Shown piece after piece: positions 1 through 7,339 of a stretch of DNA of 10,112 nt (positions are counted from its first letter, which is position 1; each line of letters begins with the position of its first letter). Made by a program: the position numbers and the translations under genes. The stretch is from CAYGUK01 sp964352985 (lineage in GTDB: Bacteria > Pseudomonadota > Gammaproteobacteria > JAHCLG01), in assembly GCA_964352985.1 (NCBI GenBank), contig CAYGUK010000132.1:1-10112 (forward strand). The letters run 5' to 3'. The notes under the pieces are model-generated. The model saw nothing but the letters and a program-made list of their open reading frames with translations, had not been told where the DNA came from and made no database searches.

Positions 1-2055
1 TTTCAACTCTCGTTGCATACAGGAATTCGCGGACTTGCAGCAACTCACTGTGGTTTAGAACCCATTTTAGATCAAAATGAAATAGATGCGTTTTATACTT
101 TACGCCGAGAATTAAGATTACCGGGTGCAAATCGATTGTGGTATGTGGCAGATGCTTTTCGTAATGGTTTTGATGTTGAAAAAGTTTATCGTTATTGTCA
201 AATTGATCCATGGTTTTTAGCACAAATCGAAGATTTAGTACTAACTGAAAATGAAATTCAACAAAGTCATTTAAATGATTTTACAAAAGATCAGTTATAT
301 CGTTACAAACGCAAAGGATTTTCTGACGCTAGAATTGCGCAATTAATCAATGAATCTGAGCAAGCTGTTAGAACAAAAAGATTAAGCCTAGATATCAAAC
401 CAGTATTTAAAAGAGTGGATACTTGTAGCGCTGAGTTCAACACAAACACAGCTTATCTTTATTCAAGTTATGATGAAGAGTGTGAAGCACTTCCAACCAA
501 TAACAAAAAAATAATTATTTTAGGTGGTGGTCCCAATCGAATAGGGCAAGGAATTGAATTTGATTATTGTTGTGTTCATGCCGCGTTTGCTTTGCGTGAT
601 GAAGGCTATGAAACCATCATGATTAATTGTAATCCTGAAACTGTGTCGACTGACTTTAACACTTCAGATAGACTTTATTTCGAGCCATTAACGATTGAAG
701 ATGTCTTAGCAATAGTTGAAATTGAAAAACCTTATGGTGTGATTGTTCAATATGGTGGTCAAACTCCTTTAAAACTAGCTAAACAATTAGAACAAGCTGG
801 CGTGCCTATTATTGGAACATCACCTGATTCAATTGATCGCGCAGAGGATCGTGAACGCTTCCAGCAATTACTCGAAAAAATCAAAATTAAGCAACCCAAT
901 AATGCCACTGCATCGAATGTGGAAGATGGAATACTACGCGCACAAAAATTAGGTTATCCCATTATTGTGCGTCCGTCCTATGTGTTAGGCGGTCGTGCTA
1001 TGCAAATTGTCTATAATGATAAGGAATTACGTAATTATTTAACCAGTGCAGTTGAAGTATCAAATTCATCACCTGTTTTACTCGATCGATTTTTGGATGA
1101 TGCAATTGAAGTTGACGTGGATGCGATTTGTGATGGTGAAGAAGTGTTAATAGGCGGCATTATGGAACACATTGAGCAAGCCGGAGTTCATTCTGGTGAT
1201 TCTGCTTGTAGCTTACCACCATTTTCACTTTCCGAAGATATTCAACAACAATTACGTGATCAAATGAGCCAAATGGCATTAGAACTAGGTGTGATTGGTT
1301 TAGTAAACGGGCAATTTGCAATTAAAGATAATATTATTTATGTTCTCGAAATAAATCCACGTGCGGCTCGTACGGTTCCCTTCGTTTCAAAAGCAACGGG
1401 TGTGCCCTTAGCTAAAATTGCAGCTAAATGCATGGTTGGAATTAATTTAAAAGAACAAGCTTTTACTCATGATTTATCGAGTCAATTTTTCTCAGTAAAA
1501 AAATCTGTCTTTCCATTTAGTCGATTTGCTGGCGTGGATCCTATTTTAGGACCAGAAATGCGCTCAACCGGTGAAGTAATGGGGATCGGTATTAGTTTTG
1601 GTGAAGCGTTTGCCAAAGCAAATTTAAGTATGGGATTATCTTTCGAACCGCATGGCATTGCATTTGTGAGTGTTCGAGATGAAGATAAAGAAGCCGTCAA
1701 ACCAATAGTTCGTGATTTAGTACGCTGGGGGTTTGAAATTGTAGCGTCGCATGGTACGGCGAAAGCATTGCAAGATGCTAAAATTAAATGTCGTCGTGTT
1801 AATAAGGTAATTGAAGGGCGACCTCATATTGTTGACATGATTAAAAATGATGAAATTACTTTCATCGTGAATACCACATCAGGTAAACAAGCGATAGAAG
1901 ATTCTCATGAAATTCGTAGTAGTGCTTTGCGTCATAGCGTCAACTACACCACAACACTTGCAGGTGCTAAAGCCAACATATTATCTTGGCACTATCGTCT
2001 ACCGGGACAGGTAAATCGTTTACAAGATTTAGCCGAAGAATTTGAAAGTTTTTAG
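1..2055 (+). CDS. carB: Carbamoyl-phosphate synthase large subunit, C-terminal 684 residues (5' truncated by the window)
   Basis: Large subunit of carbamoyl-phosphate synthase, which makes carbamoyl phosphate from bicarbonate, two ATP and glutamine-derived ammonia for pyrimidine and arginine synthesis. The frame is open from base 1; the fragment aligns with about residue 388 to the end of the 1073-residue E. coli protein. Residues 1-165 are the oligomerisation domain. About 166-545 are the second ATP-grasp half, with GGGPNRIGQGIEFDYC, RPSYVLGGRAM and metal ligands in NGQF and EINPRAAR (E. coli Q829, E841, N843). From about 546 to the end is the MGS-like allosteric domain. UMP/IMP-site residues K954, T977, K993, N1015 and T1017 are kept; T974 is Ser. 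Ornithine-site E783, D791 and T1042 are kept, but E892 is Lys. Followed by greA, as in pseudomonads. Family assignment is certain; E. coli numbering was counted by hand. Confidence 0.97.
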   Translation, partial: FQLSLHTGIRGLAATHCGLEPILDQNEIDAFYTLRRELRLPGANRLWYVADAFRNGFDVEKVYRYCQIDPWFLAQIEDLVLTENEIQQSHLNDFTKDQLYRYKRKGFSDARIAQLINESEQAVRTKRLSLDIKPVFKRVDTCSAEFNTNTAYLYSSYDEECEALPTNNKKIIILGGGPNRIGQGIEFDYCCVHAAFALRDEGYETIMINCNPETVSTDFNTSDRLYFEPLTIEDVLAIVEIEKPYGVIVQYGGQTPLKLAKQLEQAGVPIIGTSPDSIDRAEDRERFQQLLEKIKIKQPNNATASNVEDGILRAQKLGYPIIVRPSYVLGGRAMQIVYNDKELRNYLTSAVEVSNSSPVLLDRFLDDAIEVDVDAICDGEEVLIGGIMEHIEQAGVHSGDSACSLPPFSLSEDIQQQLRDQMSQMALELGVIGLVNGQFAIKDNIIYVLEINPRAARTVPFVSKATGVPLAKIAAKCMVGINLKEQAFTHDLSSQFFSVKKSVFPFSRFAGVDPILGPEMRSTGEVMGIGISFGEAFAKANLSMGLSFEPHGIAFVSVRDEDKEAVKPIVRDLVRWGFEIVASHGTAKALQDAKIKCRRVNKVIEGRPHIVDMIKNDEITFIVNTTSGKQAIEDSHEIRSSALRHSVNYTTTLAGAKANILSWHYRLPGQVNRLQDLAEEFESF

Positions 2056-2123
2056 AGCAAGTGAAGCGATTATACACTTAGTTTATTTAGTATTTTCGAT
2101 TTAGGGAAACTAAATTATAAGCC

Positions 2124-2167
2124 AATGAAATATATAGAATAAAATATATTTCATTATTTTCTCTTTT
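2124..2167 (+). terminator. AT-rich stem-loop and T-rich tail after carB
   Basis: A perfect 12-bp inverted repeat, AATGAAATATAT at 2124-2135 and ATATATTTCATT at 2144-2155, encloses an 8-nt loop. It is followed by ATTTTCTCTTTT (2156-2167). The shape is that of an intrinsic terminator for carB, 68 nt after its stop codon. The stem has a single G-C pair, so it would be weak. It could instead be a processing or pause site in a carB-greA transcript. Confidence 0.5.
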
Positions 2168-2280
2168 AAAGTAACGCAATTTCATCTGAATATATTAGTC
2201 CTGTAACCATCTTTTTATTAGAATCAAACTATGTTTAAATACGTCGCTTATTGCATAATGATGAAAAGAGGTGTTGTAAC

Positions 2281-2757
2281 ATGGATAAAGTGCCTATGAC
2301 CTTAGCTGGCGCAGAATTATTAAGAGAAGAATTAAATGAATTAAAAACGGTTGCGAGACCCAAAGTAATTGATGCTATTGCTGAGGCTAGAGCGCATGGT
2401 GATTTAAAAGAAAATGCTGAATATCATGCGGCTCGTGAGCAACAAAGTTTTATTGAAGGACGCATTCAAGAAATTGAAGGAAAATTATCTAATGCTCAAA
2501 TTATTGATGTGAGTAAACTTCCTGCTTCTGAGAAAGTTCTTTTTGGTACAACCGTTACCCTCTTTAATGTAGAGGATGAAACAATGATGACTTATCAAAT
2601 TGTTGGTGATGATGAAGCAGATATTAAAAATAATAAAATATCCGTTAATTCACCCATTGCTCGCGCTCTCATTAGTAAAAGTGAAGGTGATGAAGTCGTG
2701 GTTAAAACACCAAGCGGGGATGTGGAATATGTGATCGACAAAGTTGAATATATTTAA
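2281..2757 (+). CDS. greA: Transcription elongation factor GreA
   Basis: GreA binds the secondary channel of RNA polymerase and stimulates cleavage of backtracked RNA, rescuing stalled complexes. The 158-residue product has exactly the E. coli length and aligns throughout. Residues 1-75 form the N-terminal coiled-coil hairpin; its tip carries the HGDLKENAEYHAAREQQ motif, with the catalytic acidic residues D41 and E44. The C-terminal FKBP-like domain, which contacts polymerase, contains VGDDEAD and ISVNSPIARALI and ends in KVEYI. The ATG at 2281 is chosen because AGAGGTG (2267-2273) lies about 8 nt upstream and the protein then begins like E. coli GreA. It lies 225 nt after carB, beyond a possible weak terminator. 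I could not identify a convincing promoter in that gap, so co-transcription with carB remains possible. It converges on the lipoprotein gene, with two bases between the stop codons. Confidence 0.98.
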   Translation: MDKVPMTLAGAELLREELNELKTVARPKVIDAIAEARAHGDLKENAEYHAAREQQSFIEGRIQEIEGKLSNAQIIDVSKLPASEKVLFGTTVTLFNVEDETMMTYQIVGDDEADIKNNKISVNSPIARALISKSEGDEVVVKTPSGDVEYVIDKVEYI

Positions 2758-2759
2758 CG

Positions 2760-2966
2760 CTATTTTTTATTATTTAATTGTTTGTCGATAGCTTGTTTTG
2801 TATTTAACGCATCATTGTTTATGACCTTTTGCACATCTTTTGCTTTATTGTAAGATTTAATTTGTGGATCCATGAATGTTTTTTTCGAACCATCTTCATT
2901 ATGACCACAAGCAACTAAGATCATGCTTAATAAAACTAATACGATAATTACTTTTAATTTTTCCAT
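2760..2966 (-). CDS. Small predicted lipoprotein, 68 aa
   Basis: Short secreted lipoprotein of unknown function. The N-terminus MEKLK is followed by a hydrophobic stretch (residues 6-19) and a lipobox LVAC with Cys20, as expected for signal peptidase II cleavage and lipid attachment. About 48 residues would remain after processing: a charged linker (GHNEDGSKK), then a lysine-rich, probably helical tail (PQIKSYNKAKDVQKVINNDALNTKQAIDKQ). Tails of this type occur in small gammaproteobacterial lipoproteins, but I cannot name a family. There is no Lys-Ser sorting evidence at +2 (Gly21), so outer-membrane placement would be the default expectation. It is last in the four-gene minus-strand unit. Its ATG overlaps the end of the thioredoxin-like gene by 13 nt, and a GGATG ribosome site lies inside that gene. 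The lipobox and packing make it a likely real gene. Confidence 0.78.
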   Translation of the reverse strand: MEKLKVIIVLVLLSMILVACGHNEDGSKKTFMDPQIKSYNKAKDVQKVINNDALNTKQAIDKQLNNKK

Positions 2967-3511
2967 TTTATACTACATCCTTGGCTTTGATGTTGATCTG
3001 GATTGACTGGATTTCCACGCATAATATCATTCAATGCTTGTCTTAAATCATCTCCAGTTACTGTTTCGCCATTACCTGGCGTGGAACAATCAAAACGTCC
3101 ACGATAAATGCAAGCTAGATTATGATCAAAAATATAGAACTCAGGTGTGCAAGCAGCTTGGTAGGCTTTTGCGACGGATTGATTTTCATCGAATAGATAG
3201 ACAAAAGGATAGTCCAGTGATTTTGCACGCGCTTTCATATTTTGGGGAGAATCTTCGGGATAGGATAAAACATCATTTGAATTAATGGCGATAAATTGAA
3301 TATTTTTCTCCATATAATGATGGGCAATTTCTATGAGTTTATCTTGGATATGAATGACATAAGGGCAATGATTGCAAATAAACATGATGACAGTTGCAAT
3401 TTCTGATTTTAATTCTTGTAGCGAAACATCGTTATCAGAAGTTACATCTTGTAAATTAAAATCTGGTGCAATAGTCCCTAATGGCATTAGGCTTGAATAG
3501 GTTAATGACAT
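2954..3511 (-). CDS. Thioredoxin-fold PRX-like protein with CNHC active site
   Basis: Cytosolic thioredoxin-superfamily protein of the AhpC/TSA-related 'PRX-like' type. It is probably a thiol oxidoreductase or peroxidase-like enzyme; the substrate is unknown. The 185-residue protein opens with MSLTYSSLMPLGTIAPDF, typical of this family, and has no signal peptide. The redox motif is ICNHCPYV with C46 and C49, followed by INSNDVLSYPEDSPQNM, the cis-Pro region AACTPEF (C121-P123), YRGRF and the family-typical ending GCSIKWK. The ATG at 3511 is preferred over an in-frame start 60 nt upstream. It places TAAGGA 8 nt before the start codon, matches the family N-terminus and avoids overlapping the preceding gene. 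That TAAGGA includes the stop codon of the upstream gene, which suggests translational coupling. An extra Cys in RGRFDCSTPGNG, where Asp is common, is unusual. Confidence 0.92.
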   Translation of the reverse strand: MSLTYSSLMPLGTIAPDFNLQDVTSDNDVSLQELKSEIATVIMFICNHCPYVIHIQDKLIEIAHHYMEKNIQFIAINSNDVLSYPEDSPQNMKARAKSLDYPFVYLFDENQSVAKAYQAACTPEFYIFDHNLACIYRGRFDCSTPGNGETVTGDDLRQALNDIMRGNPVNPDQHQSQGCSIKWKN

Positions 3512-3522
3512 CGATTTTTTCC

Positions 3523-4206
3523 TTACACTCTGTAATTTGCTTTGAATGGTACACGCAGTGGTGATAACCATCCTTGCTGATTAACAATTTTTAACGACCA
3601 TTGCTCATGCCAATTTGATAAAAAAGCTTTATGATCTAAATTTTTTAAAAGTTTTTGTGCCTGGCTGGGAGTTAAACCGAGTTTGTAAACAATATTTTTT
3701 ATTTCAGTGTGTGCAAAATTCGGTTTATCAGATAATCCTGAATAACGCCCATAAGAAGTGTAAAAACCTTTGGGTAGAATACCTGAAAAATAAGCGCTAG
3801 CTCCAAATAAATTTTGAACATTAGTAAATTCTAATTCTAGACTGTCACCTGGTGCGGTTAGATATTTTTTAGTCGAAACAAATTTAAAATTAACATCATT
3901 TGGTTTTGCACCTTTACCTAATTTCATGTCATGCCAATAATGATTAAACTGCCCATGATCAAATATTATTATTTCGTTGATAAATCCAGGGCGTGAAATC
4001 GTGAGAGTAAGTTTTCCTTGTAATAGCTGATTGCGATTAGCAAAAATCCATTCTTCTGCTTGTTTAAGGGGTAAAGTGACAGACAAATATCGAGGCATAG
4101 GTGTGCCATGTTTTGTTTGTAGACTTTGCGGTAAGGTTGATCGGTGAAGTGCAAAGCTTGGAATGCTTATTAATAAGCTCAAAAATAATGCGGTGATAAT
4201 TTTCAT
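3523..4206 (-). CDS. Exported protein of unknown family, 227 aa
   Basis: I do not recognise this family. The N-terminus is a clear Sec signal peptide (MKIITALFLSLLISIPSFA, cleavage likely after Ala19), giving a mature periplasmic or secreted protein of about 208 residues. The mature part has no cysteine, so it is not an obvious disulfide substrate of the thiol protein encoded next to it. Its central region is rich in alternating beta-like segments (GKLTLTISRPGF, INEIIIFDHGQF, DSLELEFTNVQNLFGASAYFSG) and aromatic residues. The C-terminal third has a helical segment (LTPSQAQKLLKNL) and ends with RVPFKANYRV. It starts 1 nt after the stop of the membrane-protein gene, with AGGAAAA in that gene's last codons as ribosome site, so the two are almost certainly co-translated. 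A beta-rich envelope accessory role is inference only. Confidence 0.78.
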   Translation of the reverse strand: MKIITALFLSLLISIPSFALHRSTLPQSLQTKHGTPMPRYLSVTLPLKQAEEWIFANRNQLLQGKLTLTISRPGFINEIIIFDHGQFNHYWHDMKLGKGAKPNDVNFKFVSTKKYLTAPGDSLELEFTNVQNLFGASAYFSGILPKGFYTSYGRYSGLSDKPNFAHTEIKNIVYKLGLTPSQAQKLLKNLDHKAFLSNWHEQWSLKIVNQQGWLSPLRVPFKANYRV

Positions 4207-4207
4207 A

Positions 4208-5809
4208 TTATTTTCCTAATTTACGTTTTTCCTCAGCAGCAGATTGCTCTGCATAATCAATGAGAGTGGATTCTGGAAATTTTTTAATGAAAAACTCATA
4301 AAGAGAAATGGCATCTTGGCTATTGTTTGATCTTTTTGCCTTATCAGCAATAGCCAATAATTTTTTCTGACCATTCAAAATGAGGTTTTCATCATCAGTT
4401 CCAACAGTTACAAAATAACTACACCATCCAGCATCGAGATATTGATCTTTTTCGAGAAATAAATCAACCAATGCGTTTAGCGTAGTATGCTCTAGTACTA
4501 ATTGAGAGCGGTTTTTAATGAATCCTTTATAAACGTCAAGTGCAAAGTCTGGTAATTGCAGGCTAATAGCAAGGGTAATGGCTTTTCCTGCGGCATCGAC
4601 TGCTTCGACTTCTTTTCCTGCTTTTTTGCGTAGAAAAGCAACTTCAATAGTTTTATAAAGATCCGCTGGAGATTGCGTTAAGTGATGTTCGGCTTTAATT
4701 AAATTTGCAGCTAAGTCACTTTCGTTTGTTATTCTTACTTTATCTATTATTTCATGAAAAGTGGGTGTTTTTTGTATTACTTCTTTATTTTCTTCTTTAT
4801 CTTCTTCACTACTTGGTTTGTATTTTGATTGCTTTGGTGTTTCCTCTTTTGTAATTGGTGATGAATATTTGTTAGTTCCTTTTGATTTAGCATTGTTATT
4901 TTTCTCTGCAATTTGAGCGGCAATTGCACTTGCCACAGCTGGATCAGTAAACATTTCAGATGCCATTTCTCTTGCTGAGATATCGAGGTCAATTTCAATA
5001 TGCGTTTCGCCACAAATGAATGCACCCGCCATTCGACCTAAAATAACAGGTGCAATAAAATAAGGGAGTAGAGTAAAAAACATACTAATAAATGTGCCAA
5101 AATTAATTGATATTTTGAAAGCGATATAAGTAATAATCATAAAAGGAATACTATAAATTAAAAAAAACATAACATATGCGGAAGCTATACCACCTAAATA
5201 AGTAGTTAAGTCTTCACCTCTTTCCCGAAAAACCCAACCCCAAGTTTCTAAACTAAACACTTCGGTCACTGACTCACAATAAGCTGCTAATATTGGAGTG
5301 ATGGCTAATAAGACTAATCCAATGAGTAGAACTAACATTAATAAAATAAAACCAAAAGCAAATCTATCCGCGAAACTTAGTGAGGGTGCCATACCATAGC
5401 CGGATCCGGATAATGAGACTCCTGGTATTAAACCTGACATTACAGCACCCAAATTTCCACTGATTAACCAGATTAAAAATAGAACCGGAATACCCCACAT
5501 TAATGTGATTAAAAAAAACCGACCGACATAACGAAATACTTCCCCTCGTTCGAGTTTAGTACTAAAAAAAGCTGCATTTAATTCGCCTCTTGCAGCAGCT
5601 AAACTAAAACGTCCTAAAAACATGGCAGTAATCCCATATATGATGACTAGATTGAGAGCGCCGGGAACACGATGACCCAAAAATGCCATATATATAATAA
5701 AAACAATCCAAACCAAGATGATTGGAATAATAGTAAAGAAGAGTGATAGTTTAACAAAGCCACGAACAACTTCACCTGACATACCACGAAAACTTGAAAT
5801 AGTTTCCAT
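4208..5809 (-). CDS. Six-TM inner-membrane protein with cytoplasmic TPR-like tail, unknown function
   Basis: Uncharacterised 533-residue two-part protein. Residues 1-265 hold about six hydrophobic helices (roughly 20-43, 50-73, 96-118, 150-177, 203-229, 237-264), with a Gly/Ser-rich loop (SLSGSGYGMAPS) between the third and fourth. From 270 onward it is soluble: an acidic/helical stretch, a low-complexity linker of Lys, Glu, Asn and Ser (about 302-348), then paired helices resembling degenerate tetratricopeptide repeats (about 360-530), including DAISLYEFFIKKFPES. This layout suggests a membrane anchor that gathers partners through the tail, but no catalytic motif is visible. The ATG at 5809 is supported by GGGAGG about 7 nt upstream. 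It is first in a unit with an exported protein, a thioredoxin-like protein and a lipoprotein. I do not recognise the family; the TPR assignment is by eye. Confidence 0.85.
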   Translation of the reverse strand: METISSFRGMSGEVVRGFVKLSLFFTIIPIILVWIVFIIYMAFLGHRVPGALNLVIIYGITAMFLGRFSLAAARGELNAAFFSTKLERGEVFRYVGRFFLITLMWGIPVLFLIWLISGNLGAVMSGLIPGVSLSGSGYGMAPSLSFADRFAFGFILLMLVLLIGLVLLAITPILAAYCESVTEVFSLETWGWVFRERGEDLTTYLGGIASAYVMFFLIYSIPFMIITYIAFKISINFGTFISMFFTLLPYFIAPVILGRMAGAFICGETHIEIDLDISAREMASEMFTDPAVASAIAAQIAEKNNNAKSKGTNKYSSPITKEETPKQSKYKPSSEEDKEENKEVIQKTPTFHEIIDKVRITNESDLAANLIKAEHHLTQSPADLYKTIEVAFLRKKAGKEVEAVDAAGKAITLAISLQLPDFALDVYKGFIKNRSQLVLEHTTLNALVDLFLEKDQYLDAGWCSYFVTVGTDDENLILNGQKKLLAIADKAKRSNNSQDAISLYEFFIKKFPESTLIDYAEQSAAEEKRKLGK

Positions 5810-5840
5810 TACTATCCTCCCTGATCATTAGGTAAGAACT

Positions 5841-5869
5841 ATTTTATGAGTATATATTTGAAATAACAA
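5841..5869 (-). promoter_or_regulatory. Candidate sigma70 promoter of the four-gene minus-strand unit
   Basis: On the minus strand, TTGTTA (5864-5869) and TAAAAT (5841-5846) are separated by exactly 17 nt. They match the -35 and -10 consensus at 4/6 and 5/6 positions. Transcription would begin near 5834, leaving a leader of about 25 nt with the GGGAGG ribosome site. It sits in the 62-nt gap after the small exported-protein gene, so the downstream unit could be expressed independently. In such AT-rich DNA a match of this quality can arise by chance. Confidence 0.42.
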
Positions 5870-5871
5870 GA

Positions 5872-6399
5872 TTATTGATTTTGTAGTGATAGCGTCTGCA
5901 AACTTACATCAGCGTAATGCAAATCTTCTTGGCTTTGAGCCCCTTTTGTTTGCACCGTAATGAGCGTCATCCCTTTAGCGTTGACATGTCCGTAGACTGA
6001 GCCTGCTGTATTGTGATTGTGCCAATTTATTTTTGTAAAAGATTGTTTTGCAAGTTGTTGGATTTGAAATGGTTCACGTTTGAAAACAATATGTGTGCGT
6101 TTTAATCCCTTTAAAAAAGCATTAATTAATTGTTTAGCGTTAGATTTGGTTTCTTTGTGAAAAATATAAATGCGAATAATGCTGCTGGGTTTTTCAGGAT
6201 TTGTCGCTTTGTAAAAAGTATATGTTGTGATGTCTTCTGTCGTTGAAGGGGCGATCGCAGTATAACCAATAGGTAAACGTAAGCTAATGTTATTAAAGGT
6301 TTGACGATAAGTTAAAATATTTGGTGGAGTGACGGTTGTCGCTAGACTTGGATTAATAATAAAAATAATACCAAAAAAAATTAAAAGCAATTTAGGCAT
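5872..6399 (-). CDS. Small exported protein of unknown family, 175 aa
   Basis: I do not recognise this protein with certainty. The N-terminus MPKLLLIFFGIIFIINPSLA is a good Sec signal peptide with likely cleavage after Ala20, giving a mature protein of about 155 residues without cysteine. The mature part starts with an alternating pattern (FNNISLRLPIGYTAIAPS, then IIRIYIFHKE). This loosely resembles PsbP/DUF1795-like lipoproteins and exported beta-sheet proteins, but that is only a resemblance. The ATG at 6399 is chosen because GGAAGG lies about 8 nt upstream and the signal peptide then begins at residue 1. An in-frame GTG at 6483 would overlap the SDR stop codon as GTGA, but it lacks a ribosome site and would bury the signal peptide behind 28 residues. 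It lies 80 nt behind the SDR gene, probably on the same transcript. Confidence 0.78.
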   Translation of the reverse strand: MPKLLLIFFGIIFIINPSLATTVTPPNILTYRQTFNNISLRLPIGYTAIAPSTTEDITTYTFYKATNPEKPSSIIRIYIFHKETKSNAKQLINAFLKGLKRTHIVFKREPFQIQQLAKQSFTKINWHNHNTAGSVYGHVNAKGMTLITVQTKGAQSQEDLHYADVSLQTLSLQNQ

Positions 6400-6479
6400 T
6401 GACCATCCTTCCTTGATCACAGATATAAAAGCATGAATGGGCGTTAGTATGCATTTTTTTAGGCGATAAGGCAATACCA

Positions 6480-7280
6480 TCACATGATAGGTTTAATCCG
6501 TTTTAAAACAGTTGCAACTAATCCGGGAAAAAAACGTTGTAACCAAATGGCATAAATTTCAATACCTCCCATTGTTACTTCACGTTTTCTTTTTTTAATT
6601 GCTTTTATTATTTTTTTTGCGCAGGTGAAACTAGACATGCCTTTGGCTTGAGTTTTATCTAGGGTGTTATGTTCTTTGCCATCTGCATGCAATGCGTGAA
6701 ACGAGATATTCGTGCGAATAAAGCCAGGACAAATTAACGTAACATAAATATTATCGCGAGCTAACTCACCTCTTAATCCATTGAAGTAACCTTGAATTGC
6801 ATGTTTTGACGCGCTATAAGCAGTGCGATAGGGTATTCCAACATGACCTGTGACGGAACTAACAACAACAATGTGTCCAGTTTGACGACTGATCATAGAG
6901 GGTAAAACAGCTTTAGTTAATTGTACTGGGCCAAAAAAATTCGTGTTCATAATTTTTTGATCTACAGAAAATTCAGTGTTAACAGCATAACCACGTTGTG
7001 AAATACCTGCGTTATTGATCAAAATATCGATGTGATGAAATTTATCTAAAATCTTTTTTACAGCTTGCGACATAACAGTAAAATCACACATATCTAGTGG
7101 TAAAATCATTATTTCATTTTGATAAGGTTGACATTCTTTGGCAACGCGTTGCAATTCTTCTTCGCGCCGAGCGCTTAAGATGAGTGTTGCGCCTAACTCA
7201 CTATAAACTTTTGCAAGTGCTTCACCAATACCTGAGGATGCGCCCGTTATCCAAACAATTTTATTCTTAAGTGTTGTCAT
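6480..7280 (-). CDS. Classical short-chain dehydrogenase/reductase
   Basis: NAD(P)-dependent oxidoreductase of the classical SDR type, 266 residues; the substrate is unknown. The Rossmann fold shows the nucleotide-binding TGASSGIG motif (residues 12-19) and SARRE after the second strand. Arg38/Arg39 there favour NADPH. Asp63 (LPLDM) lies near the adenine and NNAG is at 89-92. The catalytic tetrad is complete: Asn114, Ser142, Tyr155 and Lys159 (YSASK). The PGFIRT motif follows, as in SDRs that act on lipids, sugars or carbonyls. The C-terminal region (IYAIWLQRFFPGLVATVLKRI) is hydrophobic and resembles the membrane-associated tails of DHRS7-like SDRs. The ATG at 7280 gives the standard short lead-in to the fold but has no Shine-Dalgarno sequence. 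It is divergent from mutH across 59 nt and followed by the small exported-protein gene. Confidence 0.93.
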   Translation of the reverse strand: MTTLKNKIVWITGASSGIGEALAKVYSELGATLILSARREEELQRVAKECQPYQNEIMILPLDMCDFTVMSQAVKKILDKFHHIDILINNAGISQRGYAVNTEFSVDQKIMNTNFFGPVQLTKAVLPSMISRQTGHIVVVSSVTGHVGIPYRTAYSASKHAIQGYFNGLRGELARDNIYVTLICPGFIRTNISFHALHADGKEHNTLDKTQAKGMSSFTCAKKIIKAIKKRKREVTMGGIEIYAIWLQRFFPGLVATVLKRIKPIM

Positions 7281-7302
7281 TATTAAACTAAACTTTTATG
7301 AT
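7274..7302 (+). promoter_or_regulatory. Candidate sigma70 promoter of mutH
   Basis: TTGTCA (7274-7279) and TATGAT (7297-7302) are spaced by 17 nt and each differs from consensus at one position. Transcription would start near 7309, giving a leader of about 31 nt for mutH. The -35 box lies inside the first codons of the divergent SDR gene, so polymerase bound here could interfere with SDR expression. Confidence 0.55.
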
Positions 7303-7339
7303 AAAAAAGAATAAACAGTCTACTGGTAATTAATCAATA

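Noticed and set aside
13..15. TTG at 13 as the start of a shorter carB gene.
   Set aside because: The frame is open to base 1 and residues before it (FQLS) still align with CarB, so the gene continues upstream of the window.
2078..2113. Inverted repeat TTAGTTT / AAACTAA just after carB as a terminator.
   Set aside because: Only 7 bp with a 22-nt loop and no T-run after it; the hairpin at 2124-2155 is much better.
2251..2280. TTG at 2251 as the greA start.
   Set aside because: It would add ten residues absent from GreA and place the good AGAGGTG ribosome site inside the gene; the ATG at 2281 gives the exact family length.
3512..3571. A 20-residue N-terminal extension of the thioredoxin-like protein.
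   Set aside because: It overlaps the end of the upstream gene, is not typical of the family, and the ATG at 3511 has a well-placed TAAGGA.
6400..6483. GTG at 6483 as the start of the small exported protein, overlapping the SDR stop as GTGA.
   Set aside because: No ribosome site precedes it, and it would put 28 residues ahead of a clean signal peptide that has its own GGAAGG site.
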